Positions 15,445-23,718 of a stretch of DNA of 30,811 nucleotides are shown here, piece by piece. The position numbers and the translations under genes were made by a program. Within the stretch, counting starts at the first letter, position 1; every line of letters starts with the position of its first letter. The notes under the pieces were generated by a model. It was given only the letters and a program-made list of their open reading frames with translations. It was not told where the DNA came from and searched no databases. The stretch spans positions 1 to 30,811 of the forward strand of contig CAYRSS010000050.1 of assembly GCA_964426945.1 (NCBI GenBank), given 5' to 3'. The stretch is from CAYRSS01 sp964426945 (lineage in GTDB: Bacteria; Planctomycetota; Phycisphaerae; UBA1845).

Positions 15445-16337
15445 ACGCGCTCCACCCGGCACGGCACCAGCGCGGCATAGAAAGCGATCGGCCCGACCCA
15501 GGGGATCACCGCGCACTCATGACCCGCCTGTCGCAGGTCCGCCAGGCACCTCATCAGCAGCACAGCGCCCAAACCGTGCCCCCGCACCGCCGGGATGGTC
15601 CCCATCGGACCGAAGAAGCCCCACTCCCGATTCTGTGAGGAGTGGGATGCGAACGCGACGATTCGTCCGTCGCGCAGCGCGACGTGTACGCCGGGAGGAT
15701 CGAGCTGCATGGCCAGTGACGTTTCCAGATGCCAATCGGCGCCGAAGTCGCCCTCGAAAAATGCACTGAGCCTCGCGCCATCGGCGTGAACCGCACGACG
15801 GATCTCGAACCCGCCGGATGCGAGCTGCGCCTCACGCTCCGCCAGCGGCGCCGCTTCGCGGATGTCGGCCACGAGGTTCGACGTGTCGCCGAATCGCTCG
15901 TATCCCATCCGCCACAGCCAGCACAGCGCGGCGGTGTACCGCGGATCGAGCCCCGGCGCCAGGTAGTTGCCCGGGATGCCCAGCAGGTCGACCGACTCCG
16001 CCCCGCCGTCGGACCAGCGGCGCAGCGCTGCGGCGTGCAACGCCGTCGCCACGCCGCGGCGGCGCGACGCCTCCTCGACGGCGAAAAGCCCCAACCACGC
16101 CCGATGGGCCGCGGGCCGCGCGACCGTCTGCATAAAGCCCACCGGCCGCCCAGCTGACTCGGCCAGAAGGACGGTGTATTGCTCCGACGCCGGACGAGGG
16201 CTGCGAAACAGCTTCTCGGCCAGCAGCCCGCTGGAGAAGCGGTCGAAGCTGAGTGCCGCCGCCGCCAAATGGTAAAGGGACTCCAGGTCGCCCGACCCCG
16301 CGGTGCGGATCCGCAGCCCTTCGCATGCGTCAGCCAT
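15393..16337 (-). CDS. Tandem GNAT-domain N-acetyltransferase
   Basis: A 314-residue protein from ATG 16337, behind AAAGGAG at ideal spacing; earlier in-frame starts run into the divergent glycosyltransferase region. It contains two GNAT folds. The first (about residues 6-150) shows RPVGFMQTVARP, WLGLFAVEEASRRRGVATALHAAALRRW with the acetyl-CoA loop RRRGVA, and a YLAPGLDPRYTAAL segment. The second (about 175-300) shows GRIVAFASHSS, MGTIPAVRGHGLGAVLLMRCLADLR in successive motifs (loop RGHGLG) and FYAALVP near the end. Double-GNAT proteins often keep one active and one degenerate site; here both CoA loops look intact. The acceptor cannot be deduced. The 3' end overlaps the convergent phosphoesterase gene by 52 bases, and the 5' end faces the glycosyltransferase operon across 104 bases. 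Confidence 0.85.
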   Translation of the reverse strand: MADACEGLRIRTAGSGDLESLYHLAAAALSFDRFSSGLLAEKLFRSPRPASEQYTVLLAESAGRPVGFMQTVARPAAHRAWLGLFAVEEASRRRGVATALHAAALRRWSDGGAESVDLLGIPGNYLAPGLDPRYTAALCWLWRMGYERFGDTSNLVADIREAAPLAEREAQLASGGFEIRRAVHADGARLSAFFEGDFGADWHLETSLAMQLDPPGVHVALRDGRIVAFASHSSQNREWGFFGPMGTIPAVRGHGLGAVLLMRCLADLRQAGHECAVIPWVGPIAFYAALVPCRVERVYWRLRKAITKPSMPPT

Positions 16338-16441
16338 CGTTCGGCGGCTCCTTTCGGACCGGCGGCCCCCGCCAACCCCCAGCGGCGTTGACGACCTTCC
16401 CCACGTCGTATGTAATCGCCCGACTCGGAGGAAATCAATCG

Positions 16442-18061
16442 ATGATCGACGTCTTTGACCGTGTCCGCGTTTCCATCGTGCTGCTGCACCGTTCCGCCTC
16501 GACCTACGGAGCCGAGGCATTTGCCGCGAGCGTTCGGGCGGCGCTGGCTCAGGACCACCCGGCGGTCGACGTGGTCGTCGTGGACGATCGCGGGGCGTCC
16601 GCGTCGGCGGACTACCTTCCCACCGACCTGCGCGCCCACAAGCACCTCACGCACGTCGCCGGCGCGTACGGGACGCGGGCGGCGATGTTCAACGCCGCCA
16701 TCGCCGCGACCAAGGGCGACTACGTGCTGCTCGTGGCCAGCGACGAGGCCGCGGTAACGCTGCGCACCTCCGCGGTGCGCACGATGGTCATGGCCGCGCA
16801 GCGGCATCCCCAGGCAGGCATGATCTACGCTGACTATGAATCGGTGGACGCCGACGGCACGCGGCGCGATCGCCACCTGCTCGACTGGCATGAGGGGCGC
16901 CTCCGCGACACGACCGACTTCGGCAAGGCGTGGCTGCTGTCCGGCTCGTGGCTGCGCAAGGCGCGGCTTGACGAGAAGTATGCCGCGGCAGACCTGTACG
17001 ACCTTCGCCTCCGCGCGAGCGAGGCAGGCCCGCTGGTGCACATCGCCAATCGATACGCCGGCTCGCTTTACACCGTCGCTGCGCCGGCCGCCGCGCACAA
17101 CGTGTTCGCGTATCTTCTGGCCGATCGCAAGGGTCAACTCGAGCTGGAGGACGCCGAAACCGCCCACCTGCGCCGCACCGGCACGTTTCTCGCGCCGAAC
17201 GCGCATTACGGCCGCCCCGCCTACACGCCGGAAGAACTGAACCGCTTCAAGGATTGCGTCGCCAGCATCATCATCCCGGTGAACAACCGGCCGGAGTTCA
17301 TCGGCCGGGCGATCGAGAGCGTCCAGCGGCAGACCGTGCGAAACGTCGAGATCATGGTCATGGTCAACGGAGGCCCCTCGGACCCGACGATTCCCGCGGT
17401 GCGCCGCTACATGGAGGGCGGCGACAAGTACGACGCCTCCGCGCCGCGCGTGTCGATGCAGACCGTGGACATCAACAACCTCGGCCTCTGCTTCAACACC
17501 GGCCTCGCCGCGGCCCGCGGAAAGTACTACGTGCAGCTCGACTCCGACGATCGGCTCAAGCCGGACGCGGTCGAGAAGATCGTGGCCGTGTTCGAGTCGG
17601 ACCCGACGATCGGCATGGTCGTTGGCTCGTACGAAGTCTGGAACCTGGACACCCAATCGGGCCAGATTACCCGCAACGAGCAGATCCCCGTTGTGACGCA
17701 CGAGGAGTGGACCGAGGACAACGGCCGCAACAACCTGCTGCGCATCAACGGCGCCGGTGCCCCGCGAGCCGCTCACATCAAGGTCATTGCCGAGTGCGGC
17801 TGGTTCGGCGTCAATGACGATGAGCAGTGCCGCAATTACGGCGAGGACTACGACCTGGTCCTGCGGATCAGCGAACGCTACCGCATCGGCCGCGTGTGGG
17901 ATCCGATCTACGAGGTCATCCGCCACCCCGGCGGCACAGACCACAGCATTGACCAGTCAACCATAGACCGCAATGACAACGCGAAGGACGCCATGCGGCG
18001 GCACGCCCTCGCGCGCCGCCGGCGCATCAATGCCGGCGAACCCTGGCGCATGGGACACTGA
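16442..18061 (+). CDS. Double-domain family 2 (GT-A) glycosyltransferase
   Basis: A 539-residue protein from ATG 16442 with GGAGG upstream (AT-rich spacer). Two GT-A-like halves are visible. The first (about 8-240) has VRVSIVLLHR, VDVVVVDDRG, AMFNAAIAATKGDYVLLVASDEA and MIYADYESVDADG; SDE replaces the usual DxD. The second (about 275-480) is canonical: ASIIIPVNNRPEFIGRAIESVQ, VEIMVMVNGGPSD, LNTG-like FNTGLAAARGKYYVQLDSDDRLKPDA with the metal-binding DSDD, and MVVGSYEVWNLD. A late ECGWFGVNDDEQCRNYGEDYDLVLRIS stretch (in parts) is the acceptor side. No membrane segments, so it is cytoplasmic or peripheral. The ROK-like kinase starts five bases after the stop, making these two one transcription unit. 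The donor sugar and acceptor are unknown. Confidence 0.86.
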   Translation: MIDVFDRVRVSIVLLHRSASTYGAEAFAASVRAALAQDHPAVDVVVVDDRGASASADYLPTDLRAHKHLTHVAGAYGTRAAMFNAAIAATKGDYVLLVASDEAAVTLRTSAVRTMVMAAQRHPQAGMIYADYESVDADGTRRDRHLLDWHEGRLRDTTDFGKAWLLSGSWLRKARLDEKYAAADLYDLRLRASEAGPLVHIANRYAGSLYTVAAPAAAHNVFAYLLADRKGQLELEDAETAHLRRTGTFLAPNAHYGRPAYTPEELNRFKDCVASIIIPVNNRPEFIGRAIESVQRQTVRNVEIMVMVNGGPSDPTIPAVRRYMEGGDKYDASAPRVSMQTVDINNLGLCFNTGLAAARGKYYVQLDSDDRLKPDAVEKIVAVFESDPTIGMVVGSYEVWNLDTQSGQITRNEQIPVVTHEEWTEDNGRNNLLRINGAGAPRAAHIKVIAECGWFGVNDDEQCRNYGEDYDLVLRISERYRIGRVWDPIYEVIRHPGGTDHSIDQSTIDRNDNAKDAMRRHALARRRRINAGEPWRMGH

Positions 18062-18066
18062 CCATC

Positions 18067-19260
18067 ATGGTTTCGAAAGAATTGCTGGTCATAGGCATCG
18101 ACGGCGGCGCGACCGAGGTCAAAGCCCACGAGGTTCACTGCGCCAAGCCGGACGCGCCTGACGGGTTCACCCTCGGCTCGGCCGCAGCGTCGCGCAAGTA
18201 TGAGCGGCTCGCCGGCTTCTCCCCCGTGCCCGTCGCCGACCAGATCCGCCAGCGCGAGTCCGGTCACATTGAGTTAGCGGCGGGCGAGGTGGAGCAGGGC
18301 CGCGCCTGGATCAGCGCTGCGGCGACATGCGTTGCCGAGATCGTGGCGGTCACCGGCCGACGGACGGTCGTCATCGGCATGGGCATGCCCGGCCTCAAAA
18401 CGGCCGACTGCCGCGGTATCAACGCGATCAACAACGGGCCGCGGATGCCTGGGTTTCTCGACGCTCTCGAAGGCCAGCTTCGCGACGCGGGTATTACATT
18501 GGCGTCGCCCATCGCGGCACTGGGCAGCGACGCGGACTACTGCGGCCTCGGCGAACAGTTCGCTGAGACCGGCCTGCTCCGTGACGTTCAGCACGCCTAC
18601 TACGCGGGTTGTGGCACCGGCATCGCCGACGCGATGAAGCTCGGAGATCGGCTGGTGCCTTTCGACGCAGCGAAGCCGTGGCTGCAAAAAAGCTGGCAGA
18701 TGCCGTCGGCGCTGGGTCCGACGTTTGAGAAGCTCGTCTCCGCCAAGTCGCTCAACGAGGTGTACCGAAACCTGCTGTCCGGGGCTGGCGCCGGCACTTC
18801 ACCCGCGGCCTTGGAACAGCGTTTCCCCGAGGCTGACGCCGCCGCGGGAGTCCCCACGGCCGTGTCGGTGATGGATCAGGCCGCCTTGGTGCTCGCGGAG
18901 CTGCTGTTCGAGCGACTCTCCACGATCTGTGCGGGGCGGGCCGAAGCACCGCACCGCGGGGCGGGCTATCTGCAGCTCGCTCCGGACCATCCATACCGTG
19001 GGACCGTGCTCCAGCGCCTGATCATCGGCCAGCGACTGGGGGCTGTGTATGCGTGCGATCGCTACCGCGAGGTCTTCGCGGCGCGGCTCGATCGATACCT
19101 CGCCGACATGATCACGACCAGCAACTCGTCGGTGCTGAAAGGTGCGTGCCTGGCCGGCGAGGGTCGACTTCGCCCGGGCCTGGTCTGCGGATCCACTCTT
19201 CGCGCCGCCCCCGCGATCGGTGCTGGGGTCGCCGCGATGCGGGCGAGGCTGCTTCCCTGA
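18067..19260 (+). CDS. ROK-like sugar kinase (ASKHA superfamily)
   Basis: A 397-residue protein from ATG 18067, five bases after the glycosyltransferase stop and without its own clear ribosome site, suggesting translational coupling. The ATP phosphate loop is VIGIDGGATEVKAHEV (residues 8-23). A second strand-loop, VVIGMGMPGLKT, is followed by GINAINNGPRMPGF. GSDADYCGLGEQ supplies the probable catalytic base (Asp of SDAD, as in NDAN of bacterial ROK kinases), and YYAGCGTGIADAM is the phosphate-2 loop. The C-terminal GAGVAAMRARL fits the adenosine region. The zinc-binding CxCGxxGCxE motif of classical ROK members is absent, and the chain is somewhat longer than usual. Substrate is probably a hexose or N-acetylated amino sugar, but this is inference. 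BadF-type ATPase/GlcNAc kinase relatives are the alternative. Confidence 0.75.
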   Translation: MVSKELLVIGIDGGATEVKAHEVHCAKPDAPDGFTLGSAAASRKYERLAGFSPVPVADQIRQRESGHIELAAGEVEQGRAWISAAATCVAEIVAVTGRRTVVIGMGMPGLKTADCRGINAINNGPRMPGFLDALEGQLRDAGITLASPIAALGSDADYCGLGEQFAETGLLRDVQHAYYAGCGTGIADAMKLGDRLVPFDAAKPWLQKSWQMPSALGPTFEKLVSAKSLNEVYRNLLSGAGAGTSPAALEQRFPEADAAAGVPTAVSVMDQAALVLAELLFERLSTICAGRAEAPHRGAGYLQLAPDHPYRGTVLQRLIIGQRLGAVYACDRYREVFAARLDRYLADMITTSNSSVLKGACLAGEGRLRPGLVCGSTLRAAPAIGAGVAAMRARLLP

Positions 19261-19274
19261 GGGAGATATCCGAC

Positions 19275-20849
19275 GTGCCGTCCAGCCGCCTGCCAGGATC
19301 CGGGAGCGTTCACGTCGGCGACGACGGCGTCGCCCGCATCCAGCTAGATGACCGCCCGCTGTCGGTCGCCGAGCTGGACGCCACGCTCGGCCGGCGGCTT
19401 CGCGTTGAGATCACCGACAGCGCGTGGGAGCGGCTGGGGCCCAGCCACGCGGCGGTCACCCGCATCGCCGCCGGCCCCTCCGCCGCGTATGGCATCAACA
19501 CGGGGTTCGGCCATCTCTGCCGGACGCGGATCGCGCCCGACCAGGTTTCCCAACTTCAGCACAACCTGATTGTGTCGCACGCCGTCGGTGTGGGGGAGCC
19601 GGCATCGGACGAACTGGTGCGTTTGATGTTACTGCTCAAAATCGCGGGACTACTGCGCGGGGTCAGCGGCGTCGCCCCCGAGACCGTCGCCTGCATGCAG
19701 CGGATGCTTGAGCACGACATCCTGCCCGTCATCCCCACGCAGGGCTCACTCGGGGCGAGCGGCGACCTCGCTCCGCTTGCGCACATGGTCCTGCCGATGC
19801 TTGGCCTGGGTCGTGTCCGAGTAAGCGGTGTCGAGCGACCCGCGGCCGACGCCATGTCCAGCGCCGGCATCGCCCCGCGCAGCCTGGGCCCCAAGGAAGG
19901 GCTGGCCCTGATCAACGGCACGCAGTTCATGTCGGCCCACGCCACCGCGCTGGTCATCCGCACGCGGCGACTTCTGCGTCACGCCGACTTGATTCTCACG
20001 ATGTCGCTGGAGGGTCTTGCAGGCAGCGCGCGGCCCTTCGACGAGCGGCTCCACGCCTGCCGCCCGCATCCCGGCGCGATAGAAACCGCCGCGAATGTCC
20101 GTCGATTGCTGGTCGACAGCGAGATCCTCGTCTCGCACGCCGACTGTGACCGTGTTCAGGATCCCTATTCGCTGCGCTGCGCCCCTCAGGTCCACGGCGC
20201 TTCGCGCGACGCCGTTCGGCACGTCGCCGCGGTGGTCGAGACCGAGATCAACGCGGTCACCGACAACCCGCTGGTCTTCGGCGACGAAGTGATCAGCGGC
20301 GGCGCGTTTCACGGTCAGCCGCTGGCGCTGACGCTCGACTACCTCGCCATCGCCCTGGCCGAGCTGGCCTCGATCAGCGAGCGCCGCACCTACCTGCTGC
20401 TCTCCGGTGATCACGGGCTGCCGACGCTGCTGATGCAGAACACGGGCCTCAACAGCGGATTCATGCTGCCGCAGTACACCGCGGCCGCGCTCGTGAGCGA
20501 GAACAAGGTGCTCTGTCACCCCGCCTCGGTCGACTCCATTCCGACCTCGCTCGGGCAGGAAGATCACGTCAGCATGGGCGCGACCGCGGCGGTGAAGTGC
20601 ATGCGCGTGCTGGAAAACGCTGAAACGGTACTCGCGATAGAGATGCTCTGCGCAGCGCAGGCGCTCGACTACCGCAGCCCGCTGCGACCCGGCGTCGGGC
20701 CGCGCCTCGCCCACGCGATGGTCCGGCAACACATCGCCCACGCCGAACACGACCGCCTCTTCGGCGAGGACGTCCACACCTCACTGAGCCTGCTCCGATC
20801 CCAGGCCGTGATGCACGCGGTCGCCGGCAGCGTCCCGGCCCTGCATTGA
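19275..20849 (+). CDS. hutH: Histidine ammonia-lyase
   Basis: Histidine ammonia-lyase removes ammonia from L-histidine to give urocanate. GTG 19275 is taken as the start: AGGGAG directly precedes it, 14 bases separate it from the kinase stop, and the resulting 524 residues match the family length. Earlier ATGs in frame lie inside the kinase gene. The MIO prosthetic group forms from the Ala-Ser-Gly of GSLGASGDLAPLAHM. Other family residues are YGINTGFGHL, LQHNLIVSHAVGVG (the Ser-His pair that distinguishes histidine lyases from Tyr/Phe lyases), LINGTQ, QDPYSLRCAPQVHGA, ETEINAVTDNPLVF, NSGFMLPQYTAAALVSENK and QEDHVSMG. No hutU, hutI or hutG is within the window, and the gene sits last in an operon with a glycosyltransferase and sugar kinase, which is unusual for a catabolic hut gene. 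Confidence 0.93.
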   Translation: MPSSRLPGSGSVHVGDDGVARIQLDDRPLSVAELDATLGRRLRVEITDSAWERLGPSHAAVTRIAAGPSAAYGINTGFGHLCRTRIAPDQVSQLQHNLIVSHAVGVGEPASDELVRLMLLLKIAGLLRGVSGVAPETVACMQRMLEHDILPVIPTQGSLGASGDLAPLAHMVLPMLGLGRVRVSGVERPAADAMSSAGIAPRSLGPKEGLALINGTQFMSAHATALVIRTRRLLRHADLILTMSLEGLAGSARPFDERLHACRPHPGAIETAANVRRLLVDSEILVSHADCDRVQDPYSLRCAPQVHGASRDAVRHVAAVVETEINAVTDNPLVFGDEVISGGAFHGQPLALTLDYLAIALAELASISERRTYLLLSGDHGLPTLLMQNTGLNSGFMLPQYTAAALVSENKVLCHPASVDSIPTSLGQEDHVSMGATAAVKCMRVLENAETVLAIEMLCAAQALDYRSPLRPGVGPRLAHAMVRQHIAHAEHDRLFGEDVHTSLSLLRSQAVMHAVAGSVPALH

Positions 20850-21086
20850 AGCCCCGCGACCTCAGCCGCGTCTGATAACGCTCACCCCGGCGTCGCCCCG
20901 ACGCATCGACTCGCGCAAGTTCGGCGCCAGGCCGCGCCGCCCGATTGAACGATCGTAGACTCTTCCAGTCGACGGTATCTCCCTGGCAGGACGCGTGGAC
21001 GGGGCCGCGCGTCCGCCGGCCGCAGAGGCCGAACCCTTCGGAGATGCGCCACGCGCACGCCGACATTCATTTCGGGGAGGCACGAC

Positions 21087-21455
21087 ATGTCACAGGCCGT
21101 CACCACGTTGTTCGAGAAGCTCGGCGGGCACACCGCTGTTGCGGCTGTCGTCGACGAGTTCTATCGCCGCATCATGGACGACGCCCAGCTTCGCCCGCTG
21201 TTCGCGAACACGGAGATGGATCGCCAGAAGGACCACCAGCGGAAGTTCCTCACGATGGCCCTCGGCGGCCCCAATCGCTACTCCGGCCGGTCGATGAAGA
21301 AGGCGCATCAGGGTCTCGGCATCACCGCTCACCAATTCGGCCTCGTAGCCGGGCATCTCGTCGGCACGCTCCAGTGGGCCGGAGTCAGTGCGCCGGACAT
21401 CGACGAGGTCGTCGCGCTGGTCGCGCCGCTGAAAAAGGACGTCGTCGAAGCTTGA
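21087..21455 (+). CDS. Group I truncated haemoglobin
   Basis: A 122-residue protein from ATG 21087 behind GGGAGG. Truncated haemoglobins bind haem and handle O2 or NO. The sequence fits group I: LFEKLGGHTAVAAVVDEFYRRIMDD with the B10 tyrosine in EFYRRI, LRPLFANTEMDRQKDHQRKFL in the E-helix region, LGGPNRYSGRSMKKAHQGLGI with the proximal histidine in KAHQGLGI, and a C-terminal VVALVAPLKKDVV helix. No signal peptide, so it is cytoplasmic. It is probably monocistronic: 237 bases separate it from hutH, and the convergent secretin-domain gene ends 28 bases away. The 20850-21086 gap holds no gene that I can support; no clear regulator site was recognised there. Confidence 0.93.
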   Translation: MSQAVTTLFEKLGGHTAVAAVVDEFYRRIMDDAQLRPLFANTEMDRQKDHQRKFLTMALGGPNRYSGRSMKKAHQGLGITAHQFGLVAGHLVGTLQWAGVSAPDIDEVVALVAPLKKDVVEA

Positions 21456-21482
21456 CGACGGATCGCCGGCGCCGCGGCGCGC

Positions 21483-22481
21483 TCAGGGCTCCGCCACGAC
21501 ACGGACCACCAGGGCGACCGCGTCGCCGGCCGATGTCGTCCCCGGCGCCGCCGCCAGCAGGACGTACTGGTCCAGGTTCAGCACCAGCACGGTGTCGAGC
21601 GCGAAGCTGACCTGCGTCCCACTGACGAAGCCCTGGAAGCCTGTGTCCAGCGCGAGCGAGACCTGCCCCGAATCGGTGAGCAGGTCTGCCTGGCCGCCGA
21701 CCTTGAACGCGAGCTGGCCTTTCCCGTGGGGGTTGAAGACGTTCGGAGCCGCGGGGCCACCTGGTGCGCCGCCACTTGGCGGCTGCGGATCCGCCGCCTT
21801 GTCGAGGAGCACCGAGCTCGAGTCGAACCGCCGGGCATCGTTCGTACGGATCACGATCGGCGCGAGCATGTTGACGTTTGAGAAGCCGTTCTCGCCGAGC
21901 GTCTTGACGATGGCCTGCAGCGCGGGGGGAACATCCGGGGCGGTCGTGCCCCCAAGACCCAGTCGGCCGCGGAAGAAGTAAAGGTACACGGTGAGTGCTG
22001 CGGATGGCCGGTCGAGCTGACTGACGAGCTGCTCGATGCGGCGAACCTCCTGCGGCGACGCCGTCACCACGAGCCTGCGATTCAGACCGTCGACGCCGAT
22101 TCGTGACGACTTGTCAGCGAGGCTGTCCGCGACCAGGTCCGCAAGCTGGGGCAGCGGGTAGGCACGGACGGGAATCAACTGCGTCACCGATTCGCGCCCG
22201 AAGCTCGCCACGTCGAGTTCCGCCGTCAGCCGACGGATTTCTGCCAGGCACGCCGCGGTGCCCTGAACCACGATCTGGTTGGTCGAGGTCATCGGGTTGA
22301 TTCCCCACAACCCCTCGGGGCCGACAGCCTCCAGCATGCCGGTCAACTCCTGCGCGTCAGCGTGGCGGATCGTGATCACTTCCGTGACGCGTGCCGCGTC
22401 ATCCTCATCCGTCGCCAACGCGCGAAGCGGTGCCGCGAATACGACAAGACCCATCATCCAGACTGCCAGTCGATCGTGCAT
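21483..22481 (-). CDS. Exported protein with two secretin N-type domains, no pore domain
   Basis: A 332-residue protein from ATG 22481 (AGGAG ten bases before). The signal peptide is LAVWMMGLVVFAAPLRALA, cleaved around residue 25. Two repeats of the secretin short-domain type follow. One is VITIRHADAQELTGML through NQIVVQGTAACLAEIRRLTAELD (about 33-95). The other is LIPVRAYPLPQLADLVADSL through NRRLVVTASPQEVRRIEQLVSQLD (about 103-165). The rest is strand-rich with a Pro/Gly linker (PQPPSGGAPGGPAAPN) and ends in VALVVRVVAEP. The C-terminal secretin beta-barrel of type II/III systems is not recognisable and the chain is too short for it. The gene is 40 bases behind the anti-sigma gene on the same strand, which suggests it is an effector of that sigma regulon. 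The molecular role is unknown. Confidence 0.72.
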   Translation of the reverse strand: MHDRLAVWMMGLVVFAAPLRALATDEDDAARVTEVITIRHADAQELTGMLEAVGPEGLWGINPMTSTNQIVVQGTAACLAEIRRLTAELDVASFGRESVTQLIPVRAYPLPQLADLVADSLADKSSRIGVDGLNRRLVVTASPQEVRRIEQLVSQLDRPSAALTVYLYFFRGRLGLGGTTAPDVPPALQAIVKTLGENGFSNVNMLAPIVIRTNDARRFDSSSVLLDKAADPQPPSGGAPGGPAAPNVFNPHGKGQLAFKVGGQADLLTDSGQVSLALDTGFQGFVSGTQVSFALDTVLVLNLDQYVLLAAAPGTTSAGDAVALVVRVVAEP

Positions 22482-22521
22482 GAGATCATCTCCTCTTGAT
22501 TCTGCTCCACGCCGCATCCGC

Positions 22522-23001
22522 TCATCGAGTCGGTCCCGCCGTGGCGTACAGCCAGATCACCTGAACAGGCTCCCCGGCTGCGCCCGGCTGCCGGAGAGTC
22601 ACATAGCTGTCAGCGCTCTCACCGCGCAGCGCCATGCGCACGTCTGCGACGACATGCGCGGTTTCCGTCGACGAGACAATTGGCAGCGGATCGTCGGCGG
22701 ACACGCCAGGATCGCCCCGGCCGAAGTAGATCGCGCCGCCCGCCAGCAGCGCCAGTGCCGCGGCGACCCGCAGCGCGGGAAGGACACGTACCAGCCGAGA
22801 AGCGCGCACAACCGGCTGTGGTGCGAATGGCTGCTGCTCCGTCGCCTCCCGCAGGTTGCCCAGCACGTCAACCACATGCCGCAGCTCCGCCGCGTAGCGA
22901 CGACATGCCTCGCAGCCGCGGATATGCCCGTCGAGCTGCGCATTCGCCGTCCAGGTGTCGCAGGCGTCATGCCATAGCTGCCGGGCTTCATCGCATCTCA
23001 T
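22522..23001 (-). CDS. Zinc-finger (zf-HC2) anti-sigma factor
   Basis: A 159-residue membrane protein from ATG 23001 with GGAGG in the 12-base gap after the sigma gene. The cytoplasmic N-terminus carries the anti-sigma zinc motif H-x3-C-x2-C (His26, Cys30, Cys33 in GHIRGCEACRRY). A single transmembrane helix lies at about residues 77-94 (ALRVAAALALLAGGAIYFG). The remaining 65 residues (VVADVRMALRGESADSYVTL, then PVQVIWLYA) face the periplasm. Such proteins hold the cognate ECF sigma factor inactive until a signal triggers release. Partner: the sigma factor at 23014-23589. The pairing is strongly supported by order and spacing; the signal sensed is not evident. Confidence 0.88.
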   Translation of the reverse strand: MRCDEARQLWHDACDTWTANAQLDGHIRGCEACRRYAAELRHVVDVLGNLREATEQQPFAPQPVVRASRLVRVLPALRVAAALALLAGGAIYFGRGDPGVSADDPLPIVSSTETAHVVADVRMALRGESADSYVTLRQPGAAGEPVQVIWLYATAGPTR

Positions 23002-23013
23002 GGCATCCTCCAG

Positions 23014-23589
23014 TCAGGGCGGCGCGGCCGCTGAATCGCCCGCCCAGAGCATCCCTCGCAGCGACTCCAACCCTGCCATCGCGTGAACCCGCGCCGTCGC
23101 GGGGGAAATCTCGAGTATCTCGCCGATCTGTTCGTAGCTCATCTGCTCAAGATGTCGCAGCACCACCACGTCGCGCTGGCGCGGCGGCAGTTGCAGCAGC
23201 GCGCGGCGCATGGCAGCCATCGCGTCGTCGCGAGCCAGCCGGTCCAGGGCCTGCCGGCCGGAAGCCACATGATCCCGCTGCGAGCCGGCGTCACGCTCGT
23301 GCGCCGTGCCTGAACGGCGCTTCCGATGCACTTCGTGACACCGGTTCACCAGGATCCGTGTCACCCACGACAGCCACCGTCGCTCATCGCGCAACTCGCC
23401 GCCGCGGCGCTGGGCCACGGCCAGCGCATCCTGCACAGCGTCCTCGGCGTCCGCCGTGTTCCACAGCAGCCGATAGGCGAGTCGGACGAGACGCACGCGA
23501 AGCGCCGGCGAGACAGCGCCGGGCGAACCGACCGCGGCAGCTTCCGGTGCCGGCTCCTGCGGTTGGGCGTCTGTCCGGACGTCGGCCAT
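23014..23589 (-). CDS. ECF RNA polymerase sigma factor
   Basis: A 191-residue sigma-70 family protein of the extracytoplasmic-function type. Region 2 (about 30-90) contains RLAYRLLWNTADAEDAVQDALAVA, split around the DAEDAVQDA core, and WLSWVTRILVNRCHEVHRKRR. Region 4 (about 125-185) contains LLQLPPRQRDVVVLRHLEQMSYEQIGEIL and ISPATARVHAMAGLESLRGML, the helix-turn-helix that reads the -35 element. Region 3 is missing, as expected for this type. ATG 23589 has GAAGGGG upstream. A perfect 7-base stem-loop touches this site (23607-23624). The gene is followed at 12 bases by its zinc anti-sigma factor and then by a secretin-domain protein. wecB lies 129 bases upstream on the same strand. Confidence 0.92.
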   Translation of the reverse strand: MADVRTDAQPQEPAPEAAAVGSPGAVSPALRVRLVRLAYRLLWNTADAEDAVQDALAVAQRRGGELRDERRWLSWVTRILVNRCHEVHRKRRSGTAHERDAGSQRDHVASGRQALDRLARDDAMAAMRRALLQLPPRQRDVVVLRHLEQMSYEQIGEILEISPATARVHAMAGLESLRGMLWAGDSAAAPP

Positions 23590-23606
23590 GTGGTCATGGG
23601 CCCCTT

Positions 23607-23624
23607 CCGGTCGCCGTCGACCGG
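23607..23624 (-). promoter_or_regulatory. Perfect stem-loop just upstream of the sigma gene's ribosome site
   Basis: CCGGTCG and CGACCGG (7 bp) flank a 4-base loop. On the mRNA the 3' arm directly abuts AAGGGG. It could modulate translation or be an operator; no second copy was seen. Confidence 0.4.
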
Positions 23625-23718
23625 GGATGCAAACAGGATGCGCTCGGGGTCAGGCGTGTTTAGCGGAATCTCTGAACTTGCCGCCGAAGCGGCCGGGCGC
23701 TGCGATAGGACGGACCGG

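Noticed and set aside
15554..17944. 796-residue open frame on the minus strand across the acetyltransferase and glycosyltransferase genes
   Set aside because: Antisense shadow in GC-rich DNA. Its translation shows no family motif and is biased to Arg/Val/Ala/Asp/His, while the overlapped genes are clear.
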